A stretch of DNA of 64,000 bases from Croceicoccus hydrothermalis (GTDB lineage: Bacteria; Pseudomonadota; Alphaproteobacteria; Sphingomonadales; Sphingomonadaceae), in NCBI RefSeq assembly GCF_022378335.1, contig NZ_JAIQCI010000004.1, forward strand, positions 62,001 through 126,000. The letters run 5' to 3'. This document shows, piece by piece, positions 9,535 to 19,952 of this stretch. Below the pieces are notes generated by a model. That model was not told where the DNA came from, searched no databases, and saw only the letters and a list, made by a program, of their open reading frames with translations. The translations under genes were made by a program, and so were the position numbers. Position 1 is the first letter of the stretch. Each line of letters begins with the position of its first letter.

Positions 9535-10320
9535 ATGATCCAGACTGCCGAAACCGCCCTGCCCCCCGTGCGGCATTTCACCGTGCCGAATGCGGATGAC
9601 ATCGCCTATCGCCACCACTCCGGCGACGGGCCGACGATCGTGTTCCTGCCCGGTTACATGTCCGACATGCAAGGCGGCAAGGCGACGCGGGTCATGGCCG
9701 ATGCCATGGCGAAGGGGCGCGCCTGCCTGCTGCTCGATTACGCAGGGTGCGGGCAGAGCGGCGGCGATTTCGCCGATGGCACGCTGTCGCGATGGTGTGC
9801 GGAGACGATCGCCCTGCTCGACCATGTGGCCGAGGGCGCGCGATCGGGTCCGGTGCTGCTCGTCGGGTCGTCGATGGGAGGATGGCTCATGCTGATGGTC
9901 GCGCGCGCGTTGGTGAGCCGGGGCGGCGATGCGGCCGTCGCGGGCATGGTGGGCATCGCCGCCGCGCCCGATTTCACCGACTGGGGTTACGATGACGCGC
10001 AAAAGACCGCGCTGGCCGCAGGCGAAACGGTGTTCGAGGATAACAATTACGGCTACGATCCCACGCCGACCCATGCGCGGTTCTGGCGCGATGGGCAGGC
10101 GCAGCGGATGCTTGGCGACACCATTGCGCTGTCCTGCCCCACCCGCCTGCTCCACGGGCAGGACGATCCCGAGGTGCCGGTCGCCGTCTCGCTCCGCCTG
10201 GCGGAACGGCTGGAGGCGGGCGATGTCCGGGTCACACTGATCAAGGGCGGCGATCACCGTCTTTCGCGCGAATCGGATATTGCGCTGCTGCTGGCCACGC
10301 TCGACGAACTTGCCGGGTGA
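9535..10320 (+). CDS. Alpha/beta hydrolase (serine hydrolase, ABHD10-like)
   Basis: The 261-residue product has the alpha/beta hydrolase order. An oxyanion-region strand (IVFLPGYMSDMQGGKA) comes first, then the nucleophile elbow GSSMGGW near residue 111, an acid in HGQDDPEV and a final GGDHRLS that supplies the catalytic His. It resembles the palmitoyl-protein thioesterase/ABHD10 subgroup common in alphaproteobacteria. The substrate is unknown. It stands 52 bases after the HTH gene and may have its own promoter. Confidence 0.85.
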   Translation: MIQTAETALPPVRHFTVPNADDIAYRHHSGDGPTIVFLPGYMSDMQGGKATRVMADAMAKGRACLLLDYAGCGQSGGDFADGTLSRWCAETIALLDHVAEGARSGPVLLVGSSMGGWLMLMVARALVSRGGDAAVAGMVGIAAAPDFTDWGYDDAQKTALAAGETVFEDNNYGYDPTPTHARFWRDGQAQRMLGDTIALSCPTRLLHGQDDPEVPVAVSLRLAERLEAGDVRVTLIKGGDHRLSRESDIALLLATLDELAG

Positions 10321-10377
10321 TCGCGGCGGGAGGACGCCGACACTTGGGGTTCAGCGCAGGCTCCCTAGATAGGGGGC

Positions 10378-11271
10378 ATGATTACCCTCCCCCTGCTTTC
10401 GTCGCTGCTGCTATTGATGCAGGGCGCGCCCGCCGAACCGCCCGCCACCAATGCGCCCGCCGATCCGCCTCTGGCCATGCCGCTGATCGATGCGCGGCTG
10501 TCGGGCTGCCTTGCGCAGGCGCGCAGCGATTCGGCCGCCGCGATCGTGCAGGCGGAACAATGGCGGGCCGAGATCACGGCAGGCTCGCGCGCGCTGCCGC
10601 TGCAATGCCTCGGCACCGCCTATGCCAACCGGTCGATGTGGGCGGAGGCCGAGGCCGCCTTTGCCGAGGCCGCCGCCGATCTCGCCGCACGTCCCGCCCC
10701 CGATCCGCGCCGCCTGTCCGCGCTTCATGCGCAGGCGGGCAATGCCGCGCTGGCCAATGGCGATGCGGCCGGCGCGCTCACCCACTTTAACGCAGGGCTC
10801 TCAGCGCTTGACGGGATGGCGGTGCCGGGGCGCGTTGCCGCCGGGCTTCATGTCGATCGCGCCCGCGCGCTCGTCGCCCTGTCGCGCGACGACGATGCGG
10901 CGCAGGCGCTGATCTTCGCGCAGGAAGGCGACCCGCAGGATGCGACGGCTTTCCTCCTCGGCGCGACGCTCGCCCGGCGCACCGGCAGGCTGGCGGATGC
11001 GGCGCGCGCCATCGCGGTGGCCGACGCGCTTTCGCCGGGAAATCCGGACATCATGCTCGAAGGCGGGCTGATCGCGGCGATGGCGGGCGACGACCTGACC
11101 GCGGCCAGCGCATGGCGCCGCATCGTCGAAAGCGCACCCGGCAGCGAAACGGCCTCCCGCGCGCAATTCTATCTGCAGCAGCTCGACGCGATGCGCAGCG
11201 ACGCCCCCTCCGCCCCCGCCTCAAAGGCTCCGCCCCCGCAGGACCCCGATATGCAGGAGATCGGTCGATGA
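10378..11271 (+). CDS. Exported tetratricopeptide-repeat-like protein
   Basis: The 297-residue product starts with a hydrophobic export signal followed by an Ala/Pro-rich stretch. The rest is helical and Ala-rich, with spaced TPR-like repeats (for example AYANRSMWAEAEAAFAEAA and LHAQAGNAALANGDAAGAL). TPR folds mediate protein contacts, so an envelope scaffold role is likely but unspecific. An ATGA overlap couples it to the flavin-dependent oxidoreductase downstream. Confidence 0.75.
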   Translation: MITLPLLSSLLLLMQGAPAEPPATNAPADPPLAMPLIDARLSGCLAQARSDSAAAIVQAEQWRAEITAGSRALPLQCLGTAYANRSMWAEAEAAFAEAAADLAARPAPDPRRLSALHAQAGNAALANGDAAGALTHFNAGLSALDGMAVPGRVAAGLHVDRARALVALSRDDDAAQALIFAQEGDPQDATAFLLGATLARRTGRLADAARAIAVADALSPGNPDIMLEGGLIAAMAGDDLTAASAWRRIVESAPGSETASRAQFYLQQLDAMRSDAPSAPASKAPPPQDPDMQEIGR

Positions 11272-12254
11272 CCCTTCTTTCCGTTCTCGATTTCGCTTCC
11301 ATTACCGAGGATGGCAGCGTCGCGAAATCGCTCGACCACAGCGCGGCGCTTGCCAAAAAGGCAGAAGACGCAGGCTTTCACCGGTTCTGGATGGCGGAAC
11401 ATCACGCCATGCCCGGCATTGCCAGCGCGGCGGTTTCGGTCTGCCTCGCCCATGTCGGACAGGCGACCTCGACCATCCGGCTCGGCGCGGGGGGCATCAT
11501 GTTGCCCAATCACAACCCGTTCGTCATCGCCGAACAATTCGGCACGCTCGACGCGATCCATCCCGGCCGCATCGATCTCGGCCTCGGCCGCGCGCCGGGC
11601 GCCGATGGCCGCATCGCCCGTGCCTTGCGCAAGGATCTGCACCGCAGCGCGGAGGCATTCCCGCAGGATGTCGTCGAATTGCGCGCCCTGTTCGAAGGCG
11701 ATCCGCAATTGCCGCTACAGGCAACACCCGGCGCCGGCGCCAGGATAGAGATGTGGATGCTCGGTAGCAGCCTGTTCGGCGCGCAGCTCGCCGCGATACT
11801 GGGCCTGCCCTATGCCTTTGCCGCGCATTTCGCGCCCGCCGCGCTGGACGAGGCGCTCGCCACCTATCGCGAACGGTTCGAGCCGTCCGAAACGCTCGAC
11901 CGGCCGCGCGTGATGGTCGCGGTCAATGCCTATGCCGCCGATACGCGGGAAGATGCGTTCTATCACGCGTCGTCGATGGATCAGTCTTTCGTGGCCTTGC
12001 GCACCGGAAACCCCGGCCGCCTGCCGAAACCGGTGCGCGGATACCGCGACGACCTGCCCGCGCAGGCGCAGACCATGTTGCAGGCCACCCGTTCGGTCAG
12101 CGCGATCGGCACGCCAGACGATGTGCGCCAATCGCTGCAATCCATCATTCAGCGCACCGGCGCCGACGAGCTGATGCTGTCGGGATCGACCTACGATCCG
12201 CTGGCGCGGCATCGCTCGCTCGACATTATCGCGGGGATGGCAGGCGATCTGTGA
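11268..12254 (+). CDS. LLM-class flavin-dependent oxidoreductase
   Basis: Bacterial luciferase-like monooxygenases use reduced FMN to oxidise diverse substrates. The 328-residue product has the single-domain LLM layout. It begins with LSVLDFASI, then FHRFWMAEHHAMPG, and includes the conserved LGAGGIMLPNHNPFVIAEQF and RIDLGLGRAPG segments. It belongs to the MsnO8-type subgroup by overall pattern. The physiological substrate cannot be inferred. Start chosen at 11268 because homology starts there. Confidence 0.9.
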   Translation: MTLLSVLDFASITEDGSVAKSLDHSAALAKKAEDAGFHRFWMAEHHAMPGIASAAVSVCLAHVGQATSTIRLGAGGIMLPNHNPFVIAEQFGTLDAIHPGRIDLGLGRAPGADGRIARALRKDLHRSAEAFPQDVVELRALFEGDPQLPLQATPGAGARIEMWMLGSSLFGAQLAAILGLPYAFAAHFAPAALDEALATYRERFEPSETLDRPRVMVAVNAYAADTREDAFYHASSMDQSFVALRTGNPGRLPKPVRGYRDDLPAQAQTMLQATRSVSAIGTPDDVRQSLQSIIQRTGADELMLSGSTYDPLARHRSLDIIAGMAGDL

Positions 12255-12449
12255 CCTGTGTGTTAGGGGGCGGGCGCGAGGCGTTCGGGACCAACCAACC
12301 GTGTCGTGCCCTGCCCCCTGATCCCCTTATAGTCATCGCATCACGCTCACGGGCGCGGGGCGGGCGCTGGCATGAAAACTTGTCTTGTGCTCTTGCCCCT
12401 TTCCCGCCCGCGCCCTAGCAATCGGCACGAATAGGGAGAGAGGGCTCTT

Positions 12450-13682
12450 ATGGATCATTCCAATGTCATCATCGTCGGCGGGGGCCATGGCGGCGCCGCG
12501 GCGGCGCTCGCGCTGCGTCAGAACGGTTTTGAGGGGACCATCACCTTAATCGGGCGCGAACAGGAACCGCCCTACGAACGGCCGCCCCTGTCGAAGGAAT
12601 ATCTCGCGCGGGAGAAGGAATTCGAACGGCTCTATATCCGTCCGCTCTCCTTCTGGGACGACAAGGACATAACCCTCATGCTGGGCCGTGAGGTGACCGC
12701 CATCGACCCGCAGGCAAAGCGCGTGACCCTCTCCGACAGGAACGAGATGGGTTATGACCACCTGATCTGGGCGGCGGGCGGCGATGCGCGGCGGCTGTCG
12801 TGCGCGGGTGCCGGGCTTGCCGGGGTGCATTCGGTCCGCAATCGCGCCGATGTCGACCGGATGATGGCGGAAATCGACGCGGGCGCGCGCCGTGCGGTCA
12901 TCATCGGTGGCGGCTATATCGGGCTGGAGGCAGCGGCGGTCCTGCGCAAGCTTGGGGTCGAGGTCGTGCTGCTCGAAATGCTGGACCGCGTGCTGGCGCG
13001 TGTCGCGGGCGAGGATCTGTCCCGATTTTACGAAGAGGAGCATCGCAGGCACGGCGTCGATCTCCGCCTCGAAGCCGCGGTCGATTGCATCGAGGGCGAT
13101 GGAGAGAAGCTCAACGGCGTGAGAATGGCGGACGGATCCGTCGTGCCGGCCGACATGGTCATCGTCGGCATCGGCATCGTGCCGTGCATCGGCCCGCTCA
13201 TCGTGGCGGGCGCGGCGGGTGCCAACGGGGTCGAGGTGGACGAGTTCTGCCGCACGAGCCTGCCCGACGTCTATGCCATCGGAGACTGCGCCGCGCATGG
13301 CAATGAATTTGCCGATGGCGCGGTCATCCGGCTCGAATCGGTGCAGAACGCCAATGACATGGCCACGACCGCGGCCAAGGCGATCTGCGGCGAGGAAACG
13401 CCATATGCGGCGACGCCGTGGTTCTGGTCGAATCAATATGACCTCAAGCTGCAGACCGTGGGCCTGTCGATGGACCATGATCGCACCGTCCTGCGCGGGG
13501 ATCCGGCCGATCGCAGCTTTTCCGTGATCTACCTCAAGGACGGGCGGATCATCGCGCTCGATTGCGTGAACAAGGTCAAGGATTACGTGCAAGGGCGCAA
13601 GCTGGTCGAACGCCGCGCGGTGATCGACCCCGACCTGCTCGCCGACAATGATGTCGCGCTCAAGGAGATGAAGGCGAGCTGA
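12450..13682 (+). CDS. FAD/NAD(P)-dependent oxidoreductase, ferredoxin/rubredoxin reductase-like
   Basis: The 410-residue product has an N-terminal FAD-binding Rossmann motif ([19 protein letters not shown]) and an [10 protein letters not shown] segment. A second Rossmann motif for NAD(P) lies near residue 151 ([13 protein letters not shown]), and the FAD-binding signature [10 protein letters not shown] lies in the last third. This arrangement matches ferredoxin reductases of cytochrome P450 and aromatic dioxygenase systems. No ferredoxin or P450 gene is adjacent, so its partner is unknown. The RBS is GGGAGAGAG. Its 3' end overlaps convergent queG by 23 bases. Confidence 0.9.
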   Translation: MDHSNVIIVGGGHGGAAAALALRQNGFEGTITLIGREQEPPYERPPLSKEYLAREKEFERLYIRPLSFWDDKDITLMLGREVTAIDPQAKRVTLSDRNEMGYDHLIWAAGGDARRLSCAGAGLAGVHSVRNRADVDRMMAEIDAGARRAVIIGGGYIGLEAAAVLRKLGVEVVLLEMLDRVLARVAGEDLSRFYEEEHRRHGVDLRLEAAVDCIEGDGEKLNGVRMADGSVVPADMVIVGIGIVPCIGPLIVAGAAGANGVEVDEFCRTSLPDVYAIGDCAAHGNEFADGAVIRLESVQNANDMATTAAKAICGEETPYAATPWFWSNQYDLKLQTVGLSMDHDRTVLRGDPADRSFSVIYLKDGRIIALDCVNKVKDYVQGRKLVERRAVIDPDLLADNDVALKEMKAS

Positions 13683-14760
13683 GCTCCGCCGATGCCCAAC
13701 GCGCCGCGTCGGCCACCACCGGGTCGGCATCGGCGCGCAGGGCATCGACCTTCGCCCGCAAGGCCGGGTCGCCCGAATTTCCCGCCGCGATCAGGCAATT
13801 GCGCACGAACCGCCCCCGCCCGATCCGCTTGATCGGCGAGCCGGAGAACAGCGCCCGGAACCCCGCATCGTCAAGGTCGAGCAAGGCATCGAGCGACGGC
13901 GCCGCCAGTTCGGCACGCGGCAGGAAGGCCCGGTTCGCCGCCGCCGCATCGGCAAAACGGTTCCACGGACACACGGCAAGACAATCGTCGCAGCCATAGA
14001 TGCGATTGCCGATCGCTTTGCGAAATTCGGTCGGGATCGGGCCCTTGTGCTCGATCGTGAGATAGGAAATGCAGCGGCGCGCATCGACCGTGCGGGGCGT
14101 TGGAAACGCATCGGTCGGGCACGCGTCGAGACAGCGGCGGCACGATCCGCAATTGTCGGGATGGGCGGTGTCGGGCGCGAAGGGCAGGTTGGTATAGATC
14201 GCCCCAAGGAACAGCCAGCTCCCGTGGCGGCGGCTCACCATGTTGGAATGCTTGCCCTGCCAGCCGATGCCGGCGGCGGCGGAGAGCGGCTTTTCCATGA
14301 CCGGCGCGGTATCGACGAACACCTTCACCTGCGGATCGGGATACCCGTGTTTCGGCGCCTCCGCCACCAGCCACCGCGCCAGCCGTTTCAGCGCCTTTTT
14401 CACCGTATCGTGGTAATCGCGGCCCTGCGCATAGACCGAAATTCGCCCGGTATCGCCCGCCTCGGCCAGCGCCAGCGGATCGTGCGCCGGCGCATAGCTC
14501 ATGCCGAGCGCGATGACCCGGCGCGCATCGGGCCACAGGGCATGCGGGTCGGCGCGCTGCTCGCGGCGTTCCTCCATCCAGGCCATCGTCGCGTGATGAC
14601 CATCGGCGAGCCACCGTGCGAAATGCGCGCTGCGTTCGGGATTGGCGGCGGCATCGGCGATCCCGACGCTGGCGAACCCTTCCTCCGCCGCCTGCATCAA
14701 CAATCGCGTGCGCAGTTCGGCGAGCGCATCGTTTTCACGGGTCTGGACGGTGTCGGTCAT
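13660..14760 (-). CDS. queG: Epoxyqueuosine reductase QueG
   Basis: QueG carries out the last step of queuosine synthesis, reducing epoxyqueuosine in tRNA with a cobalamin and two [4Fe-4S] clusters. The 366-residue product shows the two ferredoxin-type cysteine sets: [13 protein letters not shown] (around residue 200) and [10 protein letters not shown] (around residue 250). It also has the active-site region [11 protein letters not shown] and a C-terminal HEAT-like tail. It is convergent with the upstream reductase gene and overlaps its end. Confidence 0.95.
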   Translation of the reverse strand: MTDTVQTRENDALAELRTRLLMQAAEEGFASVGIADAAANPERSAHFARWLADGHHATMAWMEERREQRADPHALWPDARRVIALGMSYAPAHDPLALAEAGDTGRISVYAQGRDYHDTVKKALKRLARWLVAEAPKHGYPDPQVKVFVDTAPVMEKPLSAAAGIGWQGKHSNMVSRRHGSWLFLGAIYTNLPFAPDTAHPDNCGSCRRCLDACPTDAFPTPRTVDARRCISYLTIEHKGPIPTEFRKAIGNRIYGCDDCLAVCPWNRFADAAAANRAFLPRAELAAPSLDALLDLDDAGFRALFSGSPIKRIGRGRFVRNCLIAAGNSGDPALRAKVDALRADADPVVADAARWASAELSSPSSP

Positions 14761-14860
14761 GCCCCCTCCTATGCCGCAATGCCGGGCGCGGCGCGACCCC
14801 GCAGGCGTGCACTCGCGAGGTTCATGGACGGGTCAGCGGCCGTACCCTATCATGGCCCCC

Positions 14861-15349
14861 ATGAAAAACACGTCACGACGCAGCGTTCTTTCCTGGCTTT
14901 CGGCCTGTGCGGCGGCGCCGTTCGTTTCGGCATGCGGCGGCTGCCCGGCCCAGGCGAAGGATTTCCCCGTATCGATGAGCGAGGACCGCTGGCGCGCAAA
15001 GCTGTCCGCGGCGGAGTTCCGCATCCTGCGCAAGGCGGGGACGGAGCGGCCCTATTCCTCGCCGCTGAACGCGGAAAAGCGCGCCGGCACCTATATTTGC
15101 GCAGGGTGCGACAATCGCCTGTTTTCAAGCGAGACGAAATTCGAAAGCGGCACGGGCTGGCCGAGCTTCTATCGTCCGTTGCCGGGCGGGGTCGGCACGT
15201 CCACGGATTACAAGATCGGCATACCCCGGACCGAAGTGCATTGCGCGCGGTGCGGCGGGCATCTCGGCCATGTGTTCGACGACGGGCCCAAACCCACCGG
15301 AAAACGGTATTGCATGAACGGGGCGGCGATGGATTTCCGCGCCGCATGA
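14861..15349 (+). CDS. msrB: Exported peptide-methionine (R)-S-oxide reductase MsrB
   Basis: MsrB reduces the R epimer of methionine sulfoxide. The 162-residue product has the zinc motifs CAGC and CARC, the GTGWPSFY active-site segment and the catalytic Cys in RYCMNGAAMDF. The N-terminus carries a twin-Arg start (RRSVLSWL), a hydrophobic stretch and VSAC, which fits a lipobox. The enzyme is therefore probably exported and perhaps lipid-anchored. ATG codons at 14852 and 14861 are both possible; I prefer 14861. Confidence 0.93.
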   Translation: MKNTSRRSVLSWLSACAAAPFVSACGGCPAQAKDFPVSMSEDRWRAKLSAAEFRILRKAGTERPYSSPLNAEKRAGTYICAGCDNRLFSSETKFESGTGWPSFYRPLPGGVGTSTDYKIGIPRTEVHCARCGGHLGHVFDDGPKPTGKRYCMNGAAMDFRAA

Positions 15350-15499
15350 GGCTCGACCGTTCGGGAAATCTCCATGCGGCAAGTTTCGGAACGATGCGGG
15401 GCATATCCCGCGTGCGATAAATCCGTTCGGCGCGCATTTTGCAACCGACGATCCACTTACCTATTCGACAAGCGCGAATTGGCCGTATAGGACGGGGGG

Positions 15500-17422
15500 A
15501 TGACTGCCGAACCGGCCACGCCTCTTCTCGATACCGTCGACACGCCTGCTGACCTGCGCAAGCTGAAGCCTGCGCAAATGCGCCAACTCGCCGATGAGCT
15601 GCGCAGCGAGATGATCGCCGCGGTGGGGCAGACCGGCGGGCATCTGGGCTCCGGTCTCGGCGTGGTCGAACTGACCGCCGCGATCCATTACGTGTTCGAC
15701 ACGCCGCGCGACCGTCTGATCTTCGACGTCGGGCATCAGGCCTATCCGCACAAGATCCTGACCGGGCGCCGGGACCGTATCCGCACGCTTCGGCAGGGCG
15801 GCGGGCTTTCCGGCTTTACCAAGCGCAGCGAAAGCGAATACGACCCCTTCGGCGCCGCGCATTCCAGTACGTCGATCTCCGCCGCGCTGGGCTTTGCCAC
15901 CGCGAACAAAATCTCGGGCGCGCCAGGCAAGGCGATCGCCGTCATCGGCGATGGCGCGATGAGTGCGGGCATGGCCTATGAGGCGATGAACAATGCGGAG
16001 GCGGCGGGCAATCGCCTCGTCGTGATCCTCAACGACAATGACATGTCCATCGCGCCGCCGGTCGGCGGATTGTCGAGCTATCTGGCAAGGCTGGTGTCGA
16101 GCGGGCGCTTCCTCGGCTTTCGCGAGCTGGCGCGCAAGTTCGCGCGCCGCCTGCCCCGCCCGCTGCAGAACGCGGCGCGCAAGACCGACGAATATGCCCG
16201 CGGCATGGCGATGGGCGGCACATTGTTCGAGGAGCTGGGCTTCTATTACGTCGGGCCGATCGACGGGCATGATATGGACGCGCTCATCCCCGTGCTCGAA
16301 AACGTGCGCGACGCGGATGAGGGTCCGTGCCTGATCCATGTCGTCACGCAAAAGGGCAAGGGATACGGCCCGGCCGAAAAATCCGCCGACAAATATCACG
16401 GCGTGCAGAAATTCGACGTCGTCACCGGTGAGCAGAAGAAATCCGCCGGCGGTCCGCCCAGCTATACCAACATTTTTGCCAAGGCGCTGATCGCCGAGGC
16501 GGAGAGCGACAATCGCATCTGCGCCATCACCGCCGCGATGCCGTCCGGCACCGGGCTGGACAAGTTTGCACAGAAATTTCCCGAGCGCAGCTTTGACGTC
16601 GGCATCGCCGAACAGCATGCGGTGACCTTCGCCGCCGGCCTTGCGGCGCAGGGGATGCGCCCGTTCTGCGCGATCTATTCGACCTTCCTGCAACGCGCCT
16701 ACGATCAGGTCGTGCACGATGTTGCGATACAGAATCTGCCGGTGCGCTTCGCCATCGACCGGGCCGGGCTCGTCGGGGCCGACGGGGCAACCCATGCGGG
16801 CAGTTTTGACGTGACCTATCTCGCATCGCTTCCCAACATGGTGGTGATGGCCGCGGCGGACGAGGTCGAACTGACGCATATGGTCCATACCGCCGCGCAC
16901 TATGACGACGGGCCGATCGCGTTTCGCTATCCGCGCGGTTCGGGCGTGGGGCTGGACCTGCCCGCGGAGCCGGAACGGCTCGAGATCGGAAAGGGACGCA
17001 TCGTGCGCGAGGGGTCCAAGGTCGCGATCCTGTCGCTGGGCACCCGGCTCGGCGAGGCGCGCAAGGCGGCGGACGAACTGGAGGCGAAGGGGCTTTCGAC
17101 CACCATCGCCGACATGCGCTTTGCAAAACCGCTGGACGAGGAACTGATCCGCAAGCTCATCGCCTCCCACGAGGTTGTCGTCACGATCGAGGAAGGCAGC
17201 ATCGGGGGGTTGGGCGCCCACGTGCTGACCATGGCGAGCGACGAGGGGTTGACCGATGGCGGGCTGAAGATCCGGACGATGCGCCTGCCCGACGCATTCC
17301 TCGACCATGATGCGCCGGACAAGCAATATGACCTTGCCGGATTGAACGCGCCGCAGATCGTGGACACGGTGTTGAAAGCACTGCGCCACAACAGCGCCGG
17401 GATCGCGGAAGCCAGCGCGTAA
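15500..17422 (+). CDS. dxs: 1-deoxy-D-xylulose-5-phosphate synthase
   Basis: DXS condenses pyruvate and glyceraldehyde-3-phosphate in a thiamine-diphosphate-dependent reaction, the entry step of the MEP isoprenoid pathway. The 640-residue product has the expected motifs: [28 protein letters not shown], the [16 protein letters not shown] thiamine-diphosphate/Mg motif and the transketolase motif [13 protein letters not shown]. The start follows a strong RBS (GGACGGGGGG). Length is normal. Confidence 0.97.
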   Translation: MTAEPATPLLDTVDTPADLRKLKPAQMRQLADELRSEMIAAVGQTGGHLGSGLGVVELTAAIHYVFDTPRDRLIFDVGHQAYPHKILTGRRDRIRTLRQGGGLSGFTKRSESEYDPFGAAHSSTSISAALGFATANKISGAPGKAIAVIGDGAMSAGMAYEAMNNAEAAGNRLVVILNDNDMSIAPPVGGLSSYLARLVSSGRFLGFRELARKFARRLPRPLQNAARKTDEYARGMAMGGTLFEELGFYYVGPIDGHDMDALIPVLENVRDADEGPCLIHVVTQKGKGYGPAEKSADKYHGVQKFDVVTGEQKKSAGGPPSYTNIFAKALIAEAESDNRICAITAAMPSGTGLDKFAQKFPERSFDVGIAEQHAVTFAAGLAAQGMRPFCAIYSTFLQRAYDQVVHDVAIQNLPVRFAIDRAGLVGADGATHAGSFDVTYLASLPNMVVMAAADEVELTHMVHTAAHYDDGPIAFRYPRGSGVGLDLPAEPERLEIGKGRIVREGSKVAILSLGTRLGEARKAADELEAKGLSTTIADMRFAKPLDEELIRKLIASHEVVVTIEEGSIGGLGAHVLTMASDEGLTDGGLKIRTMRLPDAFLDHDAPDKQYDLAGLNAPQIVDTVLKALRHNSAGIAEASA

Positions 17423-17454
17423 GCCGCGCGCCCCCGATGGTTAAAGCCTGCGCG

Positions 17455-18135
17455 TTACAGCCAGCGCCAGACCCCGGCGGGAATGCCGCCGATGGGCCCG
17501 TGCATCCACGTAATGCCGAGCCAGAGCACCGCCGCCCCCGCCCAGAACGGCCACCGCACCGTGCCGAGCCGCGATAGCCGCGGCCAGAAGGTCGTGCGCG
17601 ACCGCCAGGCGGTCCAGTCCTTGCCCATGGTGCGCGCCTTGCGCCCATCCTGAAACGCCGAGCCGACGAGGGCGAGGAAGCCGAGCGCGCCGGCAAGGAC
17701 AAGCGTGCGCGGATTGGGCGCGACCACGATATGCGCCGCGGCCCACAGGGCGATGCCCCACATCATCGGATGGCGCGTGACGGCAAAGATGCCGGTCGCC
17801 TCGCGCGCCTGTGCGACGGCCTCTGCCTCGGGGTGGGGCAATGCCGGATTGCGCACCACGCTGCCAAGAATGAAAACCAGCGCCAGCAGCGTCAGCACGC
17901 TCCCTGCAAGCCAGCTCGCGATATGCCACCCGTCCCACAGCATCGACGCGGCGGGCGCATAGCGAAACGCGCGCGCCATCCAGCCCAGCGTGACCAATGC
18001 GATGAGCGAATAGGCAATGGCAAAGCCGCGCTCCCCCAGCCATCCGATGGCAAGCGGGCGGAGCGGGCCGGAGAGCAGGATATGCGTGCCCACGAACACG
18101 ATTGCGGCAGAGAGCAGAAAAGATATGTCGGTCAT
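17455..18135 (-). CDS. NnrU family membrane protein
   Basis: The 226-residue product is a multi-pass membrane protein with the NnrU core. This includes the ICMT-like stretch VTRHPMMWGIALWAAAH and an N-terminal HILLSGPLRPLAIGWLGE segment. NnrU was first named in a denitrification cluster, but its biochemical role is unproven, and no denitrification genes are visible here. The ATG at 18135 is preferred over the GTG just upstream. A terminator-like hairpin separates it from the POT transporter upstream on the same strand. Confidence 0.85.
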   Translation of the reverse strand: MTDISFLLSAAIVFVGTHILLSGPLRPLAIGWLGERGFAIAYSLIALVTLGWMARAFRYAPAASMLWDGWHIASWLAGSVLTLLALVFILGSVVRNPALPHPEAEAVAQAREATGIFAVTRHPMMWGIALWAAAHIVVAPNPRTLVLAGALGFLALVGSAFQDGRKARTMGKDWTAWRSRTTFWPRLSRLGTVRWPFWAGAAVLWLGITWMHGPIGGIPAGVWRWL

Positions 18136-18155
18136 CACCGGTCCTTTGCATCAAA

Positions 18156-18189
18156 ACGCCCCCCGGCGCGCGGGGGCGGCGGGGGGCGT
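18156..18189 (-). terminator. Rho-independent terminator behind the POT transporter gene
   Basis: Arms ACGCCCCCCG (18156-18165) and CGGGGGGCGT (18180-18189) are perfectly complementary with a 14-base loop. On the minus strand the stem is followed by TTTT, as expected for termination after the transporter gene, which ends at 18216. A T-tract on the plus side makes it look bidirectional. Confidence 0.7.
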
Positions 18190-18215
18190 TCTGTTTTTTC
18201 GCATATCGGCCGGGT

Positions 18216-19783
18216 TCAGCCGGGCCGCGTTTCGGGGTGAACCCCGGCGGCCTGTTGCTCGCCGACCTCCGCCTGACCCAGAAGGTCGTCGCCGACATTG
18301 TTGTCGGCCAGCGTGTCGAGATGCATCAGCTTCTTGATCAACGGCGAAATCACCAGCACGACCACGCCAACACCGATGGAGATCCAGCCGATCTGGCTAT
18401 AGACGCCCATCACCGTTTCGCGTGCCGCACCTTCGCCGCTCGCCGCCTCGGACCCGGTCGCAGCGGCAATCAGGCCGGCCACGAAATTGCCGGTCGCCGA
18501 TGCGAAGAACCAGGTCCCCATGATGAGCGAGGCCATATGCGCCGGGGCCAGCCGGTTCATCGCCGATAGCCCGACCGGCGACAGGCAAAGCTCGCCCGTG
18601 GTGTGCAGCAGGTAGATGAGGAAGATGAACAACACAGGGACGAGTTCCGGCCCTGCCGCCGCCGCACCGGCGACGAGCACGAGAAAGCCCGCGCCAGCTG
18701 CAACAGCGCGAGGCCGAACTTCGCCGGGGCCGACGGTTCGAGCCCCTTGCGCCCGAGCAGCGTCCACAGCCCCGCGAACACCGGGCCGAGCAGGACGATA
18801 TAGATCGCATTGATCGACTGGAACATGGAGGCCGGAACCCCGCCGCGATCGACATGGCGGTCGGTGAACAGGTTGAGCGAGGAGCCCGCCTGCTCGAACA
18901 GGGCCCAGAACAGGATCGAGCCGATGATGAGGAACATCGCGGCAAAGATCCGGTCGCGGTCGTGCCGCTCCAGCTTCGTCACCGCCACGATCAACACGTA
19001 TCCGACAAGAATTACGCCTGCCACCATGAGCAGCCAGCCGACCATTTCCTGATACTGAATCAGCGTCCACAGAACCGCGATGCCGGCGACCGACACGCCA
19101 TAGATCGTGAATTCGCGCGCCTTCGACAGGGCGATCGGCGGTTCGCCGCGGCCGAGCAGCAGGGGACGGAAAATGGTGAACACGATGAGGCCGGCCAGCA
19201 TGCCGACGCCGGCCGCGCCAAAGCCATAGGCCCAGCCGTAGGTCTGCCCGAGATAGCCGCACAGCAGCGACCCGAACGCCGCGCCGAGATTGATGCCGAC
19301 GTAGAAGATCGTATAGGCGCCGTCGCGGCGGACGTCGGTGCGGGGGTAAAGCTGCCCCACCATGACCGAAATGTTCGCCTTCAGAAAGCCGGTGCCCATG
19401 ATGATGAAGCTGAGTGCGAGCCAGAAGATGTTGATCGTCGCATCGTCCTGGCCGCCGGTCCCTTCGAACGCCATGAGGAAATGGCCGAAGGTCAGCAGCA
19501 TCGCCCCGAAGGCGGTCGCCTTGCGCTGCCCGATATATTTGTCGGCGAGATAGCCGCCCAGAACCGGGGTGATGTAGACGAGCGCGGTATAGGCGCCGTA
19601 GATGACACCGGACTGACTATCGGAAAAGAGCCAGTGCTGGGTCAGGTAGAAAATGAGCAGGGCGCGCATTCCGTAATAGGAAAAACGCTCCCACATCTCG
19701 GCGAAGAACAGCACGAAAAGGCCCTTGGGATGGCCGAGAAACGTGCCGGCTGCATCGCCGTCCTGCGCGTATTGGGTCGCCAT
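18216..19783 (-). pseudogene. Frameshifted POT/PTR-family proton-dependent peptide transporter
   Basis: POT transporters import di- and tripeptides with protons. The N-terminal 380 or so residues read in one frame, including the POT signature FFAEMWERFSYYGMRALL and GGYLADKYIGQR. The rest, GFLVLVAGAAAAGPELVPVL onward with SPVGLSAMNRLAP and the last helices, is in another frame. The switch lies near 18693-18696, where loss of one G from a GGG run (CTGGGCGCG to CTGGCGCG) explains it exactly. As written, the product loses its last three or so helices. A sequencing error is as likely as a true mutation. Confidence 0.85.
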
Positions 19784-19931
19784 GAGCGATCGATCCCCCG
19801 ATTATATTTTCACAAGCGCGCGACCCTAAAGCATATTGCGTTGATGTGAAGCGCATTTGTTTCGTCGGAAACCGGGTCGGCGAAGACCGATGCGCCTGCA
19901 AACCGCCACGCGCGAGATTGACTGACTCGCT

Positions 19932-19951
19932 GTGTTATGGCACTATACCAC
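19932..19951 (+). promoter_or_regulatory. Inverted repeat upstream of the GntR gene, putative operator
   Basis: The segment has two imperfect arms, GTGTTATGG and CTATACCAC, related by dyad symmetry as GTGnTATnG. It ends one base before the ATG at 19953. An operator so close to the start would suit autoregulation by the encoded GntR/YtrA-type protein. A TTGACT box at 19918-19923 is a possible -35. Confidence 0.4.
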
Positions 19952-19952
19952 C

